Origin: Baylisascaris procyonis
Taxonomy: Eukaryota; Nematoda; Chromadorea; Rhabditida; Ascarididae
DNA length: 64,000 nt
Direction of reading: 5' to 3'
Assembly (NCBI GenBank): GCA_037389465.1
Contig: JAZARR010000279.1
Location: 62,001 to 126,000 of the forward strand
The notes below the pieces were generated by a model. The model was given only the letters and a program-made list of their open reading frames with translations. It did not search any database and was not told the DNA's origin. Within the stretch, counting starts at the first letter, position 1. The number at the start of each line of letters is the position of its first letter. Positions 54,434 through 64,000 of this stretch are shown one piece after another. Position numbers and translations under genes: made by a program.

Positions 54434-57400
54434 GTGGACTTTTTTATATTTAAAATTGTTTTTGTGGACTTTTTATATTTAAAATTGTTTTTGTGGACTT
54501 TTTTATATTTAAAATTGTTTTTGTGGACTTTTTTATATTTAAAATTGTTTTTGTGGACTTTTTTATATTTAAAATTGTTTTTGTCGACTTTTTTATATTT
54601 AAAATTGTTTTTGTGGACTTTTTTATATTTAAAATTGTTTTTGTGGACTTTTTTATATTTAAAATTGTTTTTGTGGACTTTTTTATATTTAAAATTGTTT
54701 TTGTGGACTTTTTTATATTTAAAATTGTTTTTGTGGACTTTTTATATAAAATTGTTTTTGTCGACTTTTTTATATTTAAAATTGTTTTTGTGGACTTTTT
54801 TATATTTAAAATTGTTTTTGTGGACTTTTTTATATTTAAAATTGTTTTTGTGGACTTTTTATATTTAAAATTGTTTTTGTGGACTTTTTTGTATTTAAAA
54901 TTGTTTTTGTGGACTTTTTATATTTAAAATTGTTTTTGTGGACTTTTTTATATTTAAAATTGTTTTTGTGGACTTTTTTATATTTAAAATTGTTTTTGTC
55001 GACTTTTTTATATTTAAAATTGTTTTTGTGGACTTTTTTATATTTAAAATTGTTTTTGTGACTTTTTTATATTTAAAATTGTTTTTGTCGACTTTTTTAT
55101 ATTTAAAATTGTTTTTGTGGACTTTTTTATATTTAAATTGTTTTTGTGGACTTTTTTATATTTAAAATTGTTTTTGTGGACTTTTTATATTTAAAATTGT
55201 TTTTGTGGACTTTTTATTTTAAATTGTTTTTGTGGACTTTTTTATATTTAAAATTGTTTTTGTCGACTTTTTTATATTTAAAATTGTTTTTGTGGACTTT
55301 TTTATATTTAAAATTGTTTTTGTGGACTTTTTATATTTAAAATTGTTTTTGTGGACTTTTTTATATTTAAAATTGTTTTTGTGACTTTTTTATGTTTAAA
55401 ATTGTTTTTGTGGACTTTTTTATATTTAAAATTGTTTTTGTCGACTTTTTTTATTTAAAATTGTTTTTGTGGACTTTTTTATATTTAAAATTGTTTTTGT
55501 GGACTTTTTTATATTTAAAATTGTTTTTGTCGACTTTTTTTATTTAAAATTGTTTTTGTGGACTTTTTTATATTTAAAATTGTTTTTGTGGACTTTTTTA
55601 TATTTAAAATTGTTTTTGTGGACTTTTTTATATTTAAAATTGTTTTTGTGGACTTTTTATATTTAAAATTGTTTTTGTCGACTTTTTTATATTTAAAATT
55701 GTTTTTGTGGACTTTTTTATATTTAAAATTGTTTTTGTGGACTTTTTATATTTAAAATTGTTTTTGTGGACTTTTTTATATTTAAATTTGTTTTTGTGGA
55801 CTTTTTATATTTAAAATTGTTTTTGTGGACTTTTTTATATTTAAAATTGTTTTTGTGGACTTTTTTATATTTAAAATTGTTTTTGTGGACTTTTCTATAT
55901 TTAAAATTGTTTTTGTCGACTTTTTATATTTAAAATTGTTTTTGTGGACTTTTTTATATTTAAAATTGTTTTTGTGGACTTTTTTATATTTAAAATTGTT
56001 TTTGTCGACTTTTTTATATTTAAAATTGTTTTTGTGGACTTTTTTATATTTAAAATTGTTTTTGTGGACTTTTTTATATTTAAAATTGTTTTTGTGGACT
56101 TTTTTATATTTAAATTGTTTTTGTGGACTTTTTTATATTTAAATTGTTTTTGTGGACTTTTTTATATTTAAAATTGTTTTTGTGAACTTTTTTATATTTA
56201 AAATTGTTTTTGTGGACTTTTTTATATTTAAAATTGTTTTTGTGGACTTTTTATATTTAAAATTGTTTTTGTGGACTTTTTTATATTTAAAATTGTTTTT
56301 GTGGACTTTTTTATATTTAAAATTGTTTTTGTGGACTTTTTTATATTTAAAATTGTTTTTGTGGACTTTTTTATATTTAAAATTGTTTTTGTGGACTTTT
56401 TTATATTTAAAATTGTTTTTGTGGACTTTTTTATATTTAAAATTGTTTTTGTGGACTTTTTATATTTAAAATTGTTTTTGTGGACTTTTTTATTTAAATT
56501 GTTTTTGTGACTTTTTTATATTTAAAATTGTTTTTGTGGACTTTTTTATATTTAAAATTGTTTTTGTGGACTTTTTATATTTAAAATTGTTTTTGTGGAC
56601 TTTTTATATTTAAAATTGTTTTTGTGGACTTTTTATATTTAAAATTGTTTTTGTGGACTTTTTTATATTTAAAATTGTTTTTGTGGACTTTTTTATATTT
56701 AAAATTGTTTTTGTCGACTTTTTTATATTTAAAATTGTTTTTGTGGACTTTTTTATATTTAAAATTGTTTTTGTGGACTTTTTATATTTAAAATTGTTTT
56801 TGTGGACTTTTTTATATTTAAAATTGTTTTTGTGGACTTTTTTATATTTAAAATTGTTTTTGTGGACTTTTTATATTTAAAATTGTTTTTGTGGACTTTT
56901 TATATTTAAAATTGTTTTTGTGGACTTTTTTATATTTAAAATTGTTTTTGTGGACTTTTTTATATTTAAAATTGTTTTTGTGGACTTTTTTATATTTAAA
57001 ATTGTTTTTGTGGACTTTTTTATGTTTAAGATTGTTTTTGTGGACTTTTTTATATTTAAAATTGTTTTTGTGGACTTTTTTATATTTAAAATTGTTTTTG
57101 TGGACTTTTTTATATTTAAAATTGTTTTTGTGGACTTTTTATATTTAAAATTGTTTTTGTGGACTTTTTATATTTAAAATTGTTTTTGTCGACTTTTTTT
57201 ATTTAAAATTGTTTTTGTGGACTTTTTTATATTTAAAATTGTTTTTGTGGACTTTTTATATTTAAATTTGTTTTGTGGACTTTTTTATATTTAAAATTGT
57301 TTTTGTCGACTTTTTTATATTTAAAATTGTTTTTGTGGACTTTTTTATATTTAAAATTGTTTTTGTGGACTTTTTTATATTTAAAATTGTTTTTGTCGAC

Positions 57401-58639
57401 TTTTTTATATTTAAATTGTTTTTGTGGACTTTTTTATATTTAAAATTGTTTTTGTGACTTTTTTATATTTAAAATTGTTTTTGTCGACTTTTTTATATTT
57501 AAAATTGTTTTGTGGACTTTTTTATATTCAAAATTGTTTTTGTGGACTTTTTTATATTTAAAATTGTTTTTGTCGACTTTTTTATATTTAAAATTGTTTT
57601 TGTGGACTTTTTTATTTTAAATTGTTTTTGTGACTTTTTTATATTTAAAATTGTTTTTGTCGACTTTTTATATTTAAAATTGTTTTTGTGGACTTTTTTA
57701 TATTTAAAATTGTTTTTGTGGACTTTTTTATATTTAAAATTGTTTTTGTGACTTTTTTATATTTAAAATTGTTTTTGTGGACTTTTTTATATTTAAAATT
57801 GTTTTTGTGGACTTTTTATATTTAAAATTGTTTTTGTGGACTTTTTTATATTTAAATTTGTTTGTGGACTTTTTTATATTTAAAATTGTTTTTGTCGACT
57901 TTTTTATATTTAAAATTGTTTTTGTGGACTTTTTTATATTTAAAATTGTTTTTGTGGACTTTTTTATATTTAAAATTGTTTTTGTGGACTTTTTTATATT
58001 TAAAATTGTTTTTGTCGACTTTTTTATATTTAAAATTGTTTTTGTGGACTTTTTTATATTTAAAATTGTTTTTGTGGACTTTTTTATATTTAAAATTGTT
58101 TTTGTGGACTTTTTTATATTTAAAATTGTTTTTGTGGACTTTTTTATATTTAAAATTGTTTTTGTGGACTTTTTTATATTTAAAATTGTTTTTGTCGACT
58201 TTTTTATATTTAAAATTGTTTTTGTGGACTTTTTTATATTTAAAATTGTTTTTGTGGACTTTTTTATATTTAAAATTGTTTTTGTCGACTTTTTTTATTT
58301 AAAATTGTTTTTGTGGACTTTTTTATATTTAAAATTGCTTTTGTGGACTTTTTTATATTTAAAATTGTTTTTGTCGACTTTTTTATATTTAAAATTGTTT
58401 TTGTGGACTTTTTTATATTTAAAATTGTTTTTGTGGACTTTTTTATATTTAAAATTGTTTTTGTCGACTTTTTTATATTTAAAATTGTTTTTGTGGACTT
58501 TTTTATATTTAAAATTGTTTTGTCGACTTTTTTATATTTAAATTGTTTTTGTGGACTTTTTTATATTTAAATTGTTTTTGTGGACTTTTTTATATTTAAA
58601 ATTGTTTTTGTGGACTTTTTTATATTTAAAATTGCTTTT

Positions 58640-58787
58640 GTCGACTTTTTTTATATTTAAAATTGTTTTTGTGGACTTTTATATTCAAAATTGTTTTTGT
58701 GGACTTTCTTATATTTAAAATTGTTTTTGTGGACTTTTTTATATTCAAAATTGTTTTTTTTACTTTTTTATATTCAAATTTGTTTTT
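58640..58787 (+). repeat. Divergent island matching the array edge
   Basis: Five successive units are diverged: a 31-bp GTCGAC unit with T7, a unit with T4 and ATTCAAAATTG, one with CTTTCTTATA, one with ATTCAAAATTG followed by a T-rich junction lacking G, and one with ATTCAAATTTG. The first three recur in the same order at 62,623 and 62,772. The last resembles the unit at 62,921. The island is thus edge-type sequence set about 4 kb inside more regular repeats. Confidence 0.8.
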
Positions 58788-61700
58788 GTGGACTTTTTTA
58801 TATTTAAAATTGTTTTTGTGGACTTTTTTATATTTAAAATTGTTTTTGTGGACTTTTTTATATTTAAAATTGTTTTTGTGGACTTTTTTATATTTAAAAT
58901 TGTTTTTGTGGACTTTTTTATATTTAAAATTGTTTTTGTGGACTTTTTTATATTTAAATTTGTTTTTGTCGACTTTTTTATATTTAAAATTGTTTTTGTG
59001 GACTTTTTTATATTAAAATTGTTTTTGTGGACTTTTTTATATTTAAAATTGTTTTTGTGGACTTTTTTATATTTAAATTGTTTTTGTGGACTTTTTTATA
59101 TTTAAAATTGTTTTTGTGGACTTTTTTATATTTAAAATTGTTTTTGTGGACTTTTTATATTTAAATTTGTTTTTGTGGACTTTTTTATATTTAAAATTGT
59201 TTTTGTCGACTTTTTTATATTTAAAATTGTTTTTGTGGACTTTTTTATATTTAAATTGTTTTTGTGGACTTTTTATATTTAAAATTGTTTTTGTGGACTT
59301 TTTATGTTTAAAATTGTTTTTGTGGACTTTTTTATATTTAAATTGTTTTTGTGGACTTTTTTATATTTAAAATTGTTTTTGTGGACTTTTTATATTTAAA
59401 ATTGTTTTTGTGGACTTTTTTATATTTAAAATTGTTTTGTGGACTTTTTATATTTAAAATTGTTTTTGTGGACTTTTTTATATTTAGAATTGTTTTTCTC
59501 GACTTTTTTATATTTAAAATTGTTTTTGTGGACTTTTTTATATTTAAAATTGTTTTTGTGGACTTTTTCATATTTAAAATTGTTTTTGTGGACTTTTTAT
59601 ATTTAAAATTGTTTTTGTGGACTTTTTTATATTTAAAATTGTTTTTGTCGACTTTTTTATATTTAAAATTGTTTTTGTGGACTTTTTTATATTTAAAATT
59701 GTTTTTGTGGACTTTTTTATATTTAAAATTGTTTTTGTGGACTTTTTTATATTTAAAATTGTTTTTGTGGACTTTTTTATATTTAAAATTGTTTTTGTGA
59801 CTTTTTTATATTTAAAATTGTTTTTGTGGACTTTTTTATATTTAAAATTGTTTTTGTGGACTTTTTATATTTAAAATTGTTTTTGTGGACTTTTTATATT
59901 TAAAATTGTTTTTGTGGACTTTTTTATATTTAAAATTGTTTTTGTGGACTTTTTATATTTAAAATTGTTTTTGTGGACTTTTTATATTTAAAATTGTTTT
60001 TGTGGACTTTTTTATATTTAAAATTGTTTTTGTGGACTTTTTTATATTTAAAATTGTTTTTGTCGACTTTTTATATTTAAAATTGTTTTTGTGGACTTTT
60101 TATATTTAAAATTGTTTTTGTGGACTTTTTTATATTTAAAATTGTTTTTGTGGACTTTTTAATTTAAAATTGTTTTTGTGGACTTTTTTATATTTAAAAT
60201 TGTTTTTGTCACTTTTTTATATTTAAAATTGTTTTTGTGGACTTTTTTATATTTAAAATTGTTTTTGTGGACTTTTTATATTTAAAATTGTTTTTGTGGA
60301 CTTTTTTATATTTAAAATTGTTTTTGTGACTTTTTTATATTTAAAATTGTTTTTGTGGACTTTTTTATATTTAAAATTGTTTTTGTGGACTTTTTTATAT
60401 TTAAAATTGTTTTTGTCGACTTTTTTTATTTAAAATTGTTTTTGTGGACTTTTTTATATTTAAAATTGTTTTTGTGGACTTTTTTATATTTAAAATTGTT
60501 TTTGTGGACTTTTTTATATTTAAAATTGTTTTTGTGGACTTTTTTATATTAAAATTGTTTTTGTGGACTTTTTATATTTAAAATTGTTTTTGTGGACTTT
60601 TTATATTTAAATTTGTTTTTGTGGACTTTTTTATATTTAAAATTGTTTTTGTGGACTTTTTTATATTTAAAATTGTTTTTGTGAACTTTTTATATTTAAA
60701 TTGTTTTTGTGGACTTTTTTATTTAAAATTGTTTTTGTGCTTTTTTATATTTAAAATTGTTTTTGTGGACTTTTTTATATTTAAAATTGTTTTTGTGGAC
60801 TTTTTATATTTAAAATTGTTTTTGTGGACTTTTTTATATTTAAAATTGTTTTTGTGGACTTTTTTATATTTAAAATTGTTTTTGTGGACTTTTTTATATT
60901 TAAAATTGTTTTTGTGGACTTTTTTATATTTAAAATTGTTTTTGTCGACTTTTTTATATTTAAAATTGTTTTTGTCGACTTTTTATATTTAAATTGTTTT
61001 TTGTGGATTTTTTATATTTAAAATTGTTTTTGTGGACTTTTTATATTTAAAATTGTTTTTGTGGACTTTTTTATATTTAAAATTGTTTTTGTGGACTTTA
61101 TATTTAAAATTGTTTTTGTGGACTTTTTTATATTTAAAATTGTTTTTGTGGACTTTTTTATTTAAATTGTTTTTGTGACTTTTTTATATTTAAAATTGTT
61201 TTTGTTGACTTTTTATATTTAAAATTGTTTTTGTGGACTTTTTTATATTCAAATTTGTTTTTGTGCTTTTTTATATTTAAAATTGTTTTTGTCGACTTTT
61301 TTATATTTAAAATTGTTTTTGTGGACTTTTTTATATTTAAAATTGTTTTTGTGGACTTTTTTATATTTAAAATTGTTTTTGTGATTTTTTTTTAAAATTG
61401 TTTTTGTGGACTTTTTTATATTAAAATTGTTTTTGTGGACTTTTTTATATTTAAAATTGTTTTTGTGGACTTTTATATTTAAAATTGTTTTTGTGGACTT
61501 TTTATATTTAAAATTGTTTTGTGGACTTTTTATATTTAAAATTGTTTTTGTGGACTTTTTTATATTTAGAATTGTTTTTGTGGACTTTTTTATATTTAAA
61601 ATTGTTTTTGTGGACTTTTTTATATTTAAAATTGTTTTTGTGGACTTTTTTATATTTAAAATTGTTTTTGTGGACTTTTTTATTTAAAATTGTTTTTGTG

Positions 61701-62150
61701 ACTTTTTTATATTTAAAATTGTTTTTGTCGACTTTTTTATATTTAAAATTGTTTTTGTGGACTTTTTATATTTAAAATTGTTTTTGTGGACTTTTTTATA
61801 TTTAAAATTGTTTTTGTGGACTTTTTTATATTTAAATTTGTTTTTGTGGACTTTTTTATATTTAAATTGTTTTTGTCGACTTTTTTATATTTAAAATTGT
61901 TTTTGTGGACTTTTTTATATTTAAAATTGTTTTTGTGGACTTTTTTATATTTAAAATTGTTTTTGTGGACTTTTTTATATTTAAAATTGTTTTTGTCGAC
62001 TTTTTTATATTTAAAATTGTTTTTGTGGACTTTTTTATATTTAGAATTGTTTTTGTGGACTTTTTTATATTTAAAATTGTTTTTGTCGACTTTTTTTATA
62101 TTTAAAATTGTTTTTGTGGACTTTTTTATATTTAAAATTGTTTTTGTGGA

Positions 62151-62509
62151 CTTTTTTATATTTAAATTGTTTTTGTCGACTTTTCTTATATTTAGAATTG
62201 TTTTTGTGGAGTTTTTTATATTTAAAATTGTTTTTGTGGACTGTTTCATACTTAAAATTGTTTTTATCGACTTTTTTATATTGAAAATTGTTTTTGTGGA
62301 CTTTTTTATATTTAAGATTGCTTTTGTCGACTTTTTTATATTTAAATTGTTTTTGTCGACTTTCTTATATTTAGAATTGTTTTTGTGGAGTTTTTTATAT
62401 TTAAAATTGTTTTTGTGGACTGTTTCATACTTAAAATTGTTTTTATCGACTTTTTTATATTGAAAATTGTTTTTGTGGACTTTTTTATGTTTAAGATTGC
62501 TTTTGTCGA
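62151..62509 (+). repeat. Tandem duplication of a six-monomer block (180 + 179 bp)
   Basis: Copy 1 is 62,151-62,330 and copy 2 is 62,331-62,509. Both contain the same ordered set of six diverged units: an AAATTG 29-mer ending in GTCGA, a unit with TTAGAATTG, one starting GTTTTTTATA, one with CTGTTTCATAC and TTTTTATCGA, one with TTGAAAATTG, and one with AAGATTGC. The copies differ by one T in the second unit and by ATATTT versus ATGTTT in the last. A third copy starts at 62,510 but diverges after about one unit. Confidence 0.93.
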
Positions 62510-62538
62510 CTTTTTTATATTTAAATTGTTTTTGTCGA

Positions 62539-63075
62539 CTTTTTCATATTTACGACTGTTTTTGTGGACATTTTCATGCTTAGATTGTTTTTGTGTACTT
62601 TTTTATATTTAAAATTGTTTTTGTCGACTTTTTTTATATTTAAAATTGTTTTTGTGGACTTTTTTATATTCAAAATTGTTTTTGTGGACTTTCTTATATT
62701 TAAAATTGTTTTTGTATTCTTTTCATATTTACAATTGTTTTGTGAACTTTTTTATGTTTAAAATTGTTTTTGTCGACTTTTTTTATATTTAAAATTGTTT
62801 TTGTGGACATTTTATATTCAAAATTGTTTTTGTGGACTTTCTTATATTTAAAATTGTTTTTGTGGACTTTTTCATATTTACAATTGTTTTTGTGGATTTT
62901 TTATATTTAAAATTGTTTTTGTTTACTTTTTTATATTCAAATTTGTTTTTGTGGACTTTTTTATATTTAAAGTTGTTTCTGTGGACTTTCTTATATTTGT
63001 AATTGTTTTTGTGGACTTTTTCATATTTACAACTGCTTTTGTGGACTTTTTCATGCTTAAATTGTTTTTGTGTAC
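62539..63075 (+). repeat. Related diverged blocks 477 bp apart
   Basis: At 62,539 and at 63,016 the same order of variants occurs: a C-in-T-tract unit with TTACGACTG or TTACAACTG, then a unit with TTTTCATGCTTA, then GTGTAC. Between them are two copies of the T7 GTCGAC, ATTCAAAATTG, CTTTCTTATA trio (62,623 and 62,772). This suggests an older, now eroded, higher-order organisation of several hundred bp at the array edge. Confidence 0.75.
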
Positions 63076-63697
63076 TTTTTTATATTTAAAATTGTTTTTG
63101 TTGACCTTTTTCATATTTAAAATTGTTTTTTGGACTTTTTTATATTCAAATTTGTTTTTGTGTACTTTTTTATATTTAAAATTCTTTTTTTTGTCGACTT
63201 TTTTATATTTAAAATTGTTTTTGTGGACTTTTTTATATTCAAAATTGTTTTTGTGGACTTTTTCATATTTACAATTATTTTTGTGAACTTTTTTAAGTTT
63301 AAAATTGTTTTTATGTTCTTTTTTATATTAAAAATTGTTTTTGTCGACTTTTTATATTAAAATTGCTTTTGTGCACTTTTTATATTTAAAGTTGTTTTTG
63401 TGGACTTTCTTATATTTAAAATTGTTTCTGTGGACTTTTTCATATTTAGAAATGGTTTTCTCGACTTTTTTATATCTAAAATTATTTTTGTGGACTTTTT
63501 TGCATTTAAAATTGCTTTGATGGACTTTTTCATATTTAAAATTGTTTTTGTCGACTTTTTAATATTTAAAATTGTTCTTGTGGACTTTTCTATGTTTACA
63601 ATTGTTTTTGTCGGCCTTTTATATTTAATATTGTTTTTGTGGACTTTTTGTATCTAAAATTGTTTTTGTGGGCTTTTTTATATTTAAAATTGTTTTT

Positions 63698-64000
63698 GTG
63701 GACTCTTTTATATTTAGAATTATTCTTTTGGACTTTTTTATACTTAGGATTGTTTTTTTCCACTTTTTTATATTTAACATTGTTTTTGTGGACTTTTTTA
63801 TATTTAAAATTGTTTTTGTCGACTTTCTATATTTAAAATTGTTTTTGTCGACTTTTTTGCATTTAAAATTATTTTTGTCGACTTTTTTATATTTAAAATT
63901 GTTTTTGTGGACTCTTTTATATTTAGAATTATTCTTTTGGACTTTTTTATACTTAGGATTGTTTTTTTCCACTTTTTTATATTTAATATTGTTCTTGTGG
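63698..64000 (+). repeat. Seven-monomer direct duplication, second copy cut by window end
   Basis: A distinctive trio of units recurs with a spacing of 209 bp (63,698 and 63,907): GACTCTTTTATATTTAGAAT followed by TATTCTTTTGG, then TACTTAGGATTG followed by TTTTTTCCAC, then TTTAACATTG or TTTAATATTG. The first copy runs to 63,906. The second is truncated at base 64,000. It is a locally generated higher-order repeat in the decayed edge. Confidence 0.9.

Larger units (their letters stand above)
54231..61399 (+). repeat. Right transitional segment of the satellite, indel-rich
   Basis: Length variants rise sharply compared with the core. There are 28-bp ATTTAAAATTG units, GTGAC units, units with one T missing after TTG (for example near 57,271 and 57,509), a GTGC unit near 60,738 and a T3 unit near 61,090. 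GTCGAC units are also more frequent again. Substitutions remain fewer than in the last 2-3 kb. A divergent island at 58,640-58,787 already resembles the terminal segment. No gene is seen. Confidence 0.88.
1..64000 (+). repeat. AT-rich satellite array, ~30-bp monomer, filling the window
   Basis: The sequence is an uninterrupted head-to-tail array. The commonest unit is 30 bp and reads as three blocks: GTGGACTTTTTT, ATATTTAAAA and TTGTTTTT. All units share one orientation and no inversion was seen. Recurrent variants are: GTCGAC replacing GTGGAC (a SalI site and the main source of CpG); 29-bp units with T5 instead of T6; 29-bp units with AAA instead of AAAA; 29-bp units with GTGAC; 28-bp units lacking one AT before TTTAAAA; units with C in the T tract (CTTTTTCATATTT); and units with AAATTTG. 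Every consensus unit carries TTTAAA (DraI). The A-deletion and AAATTTG variants create ATTTAAAT (SwaI). The consensus has 5 G+C of 30. The family is not one I recognise. The size, monomer length and homogeneity fit a eukaryotic satellite. No protein gene can be supported, because the open frames follow from the 10-codon period and are broken wherever 28-, 29- or 31-bp units occur. Confidence 0.98.
61400..64000 (+). repeat. Degenerate terminal segment of the satellite
   Basis: The 30-bp period is still clear but most units carry substitutions not found in the core: CTGTTTCATAC, TTGAAAATTG, TTTAAGATTGC, TTTTTATCGAC, TCCACTTTT, TTAGGATTG and others. Rising private variation with position is the usual appearance of a satellite edge, where exchange with central units is rare. 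Unique flanking DNA is not reached by base 64,000. New local multi-unit duplications at 62,151-62,509 and 63,698-64,000 lie inside it. Confidence 0.9.

Noticed and set aside
61380..61410. Poly-T stretch in GTGATTTTTTTTTAAAATTG as a terminator or retroelement tail
   Set aside because: It is a monomer that lost the C and the ATA inside the T tract. No element or target-site duplication borders it.
1..64000. CRISPR array
   Set aside because: Repeats of about 30 bp are regularly placed, but they are directly adjacent with no spacers.
1..64000. Telomeric repeat
   Set aside because: The unit is 30 bp and T-rich with few G. It has no short G-rich motif of the usual telomere type. A subtelomeric satellite remains possible but cannot be shown from this window.
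1..64000. Whole array as a pure assembly artefact
   Set aside because: The many ordered variants, distinct islands and graded decay to the right are not what duplicated or looped assembly gives. Local errors in copy number remain possible, especially in the perfect runs.
62151..64000. Transition to unique flanking sequence or a gene at the right end
   Set aside because: Despite heavy substitution, every stretch to base 64,000 still aligns to the 30-bp unit, so no non-repeat DNA is present.

Overview
The whole 64 kb window is one head-to-tail satellite (tandem-repeat) array. The monomer is about 30 bp. Read on the + strand it has three blocks: GTGGACTTTTTT (positions 1-12), ATATTTAAAA (13-22) and TTGTTTTT (23-30). 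At this length roughly 2,150 monomers fit. All are in the same orientation, and no unrelated DNA interrupts them anywhere I could see. The consensus is about 17% G+C with strong strand asymmetry: 18 T, 7 A, 4 G and 1 C per unit on the + strand. I see no protein-coding gene, RNA gene, transposon, CRISPR array or conventional regulatory region. The many long open frames are a by-product of a 30-bp (10-codon) period in which two of three frames on each strand lack a stop codon.

The window is almost certainly nuclear eukaryotic heterochromatin (centromeric, pericentromeric, subtelomeric or interstitial), because arrays of tens of kilobases with a ~30-bp unit are typical of eukaryotic satellites. 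I do not recognise the monomer and cannot name a species. Both ends of the array lie outside the window.

Layout. Positions 1 to about 8.6 kb are rich in variants: GTCGAC in place of GTGGAC, 29-bp units lacking one T or one A, and units with C inside the T tract. From 8.6 to 26 kb variant density is intermediate, with several short strongly divergent islands. From 26 to 54 kb is the homogenised core, with runs of 13-25 identical consecutive 30-mers, the longest at 46,772-47,521. From 54 to 61 kb indels become frequent again. From about 61 kb to the end the array decays: most units carry private substitutions, and new local higher-order duplications of 179-180 and 209 bp appear. This suggests the right-hand edge of the array is near.

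The main structure beyond the monomer is linkage between variants. A unit lacking one A is repeatedly followed by one consensus unit and then a GTCGAC unit, and this cassette recurs in identical form at sites tens of kilobases apart. Rare variant combinations recur at 20.3 and 54.4 kb, 25.4 and 42.4 kb, 0 and 19.5 kb, and 11.6 and 62.9 kb. Blocks of several units have therefore been copied over long distances by unequal exchange, conversion or re-insertion. Each unit also holds an 11/11 match to the budding-yeast ARS consensus, a TATAAAAA-like element on the minus strand, and T6 and T5 tracts on the plus strand. Any function for these is speculative.
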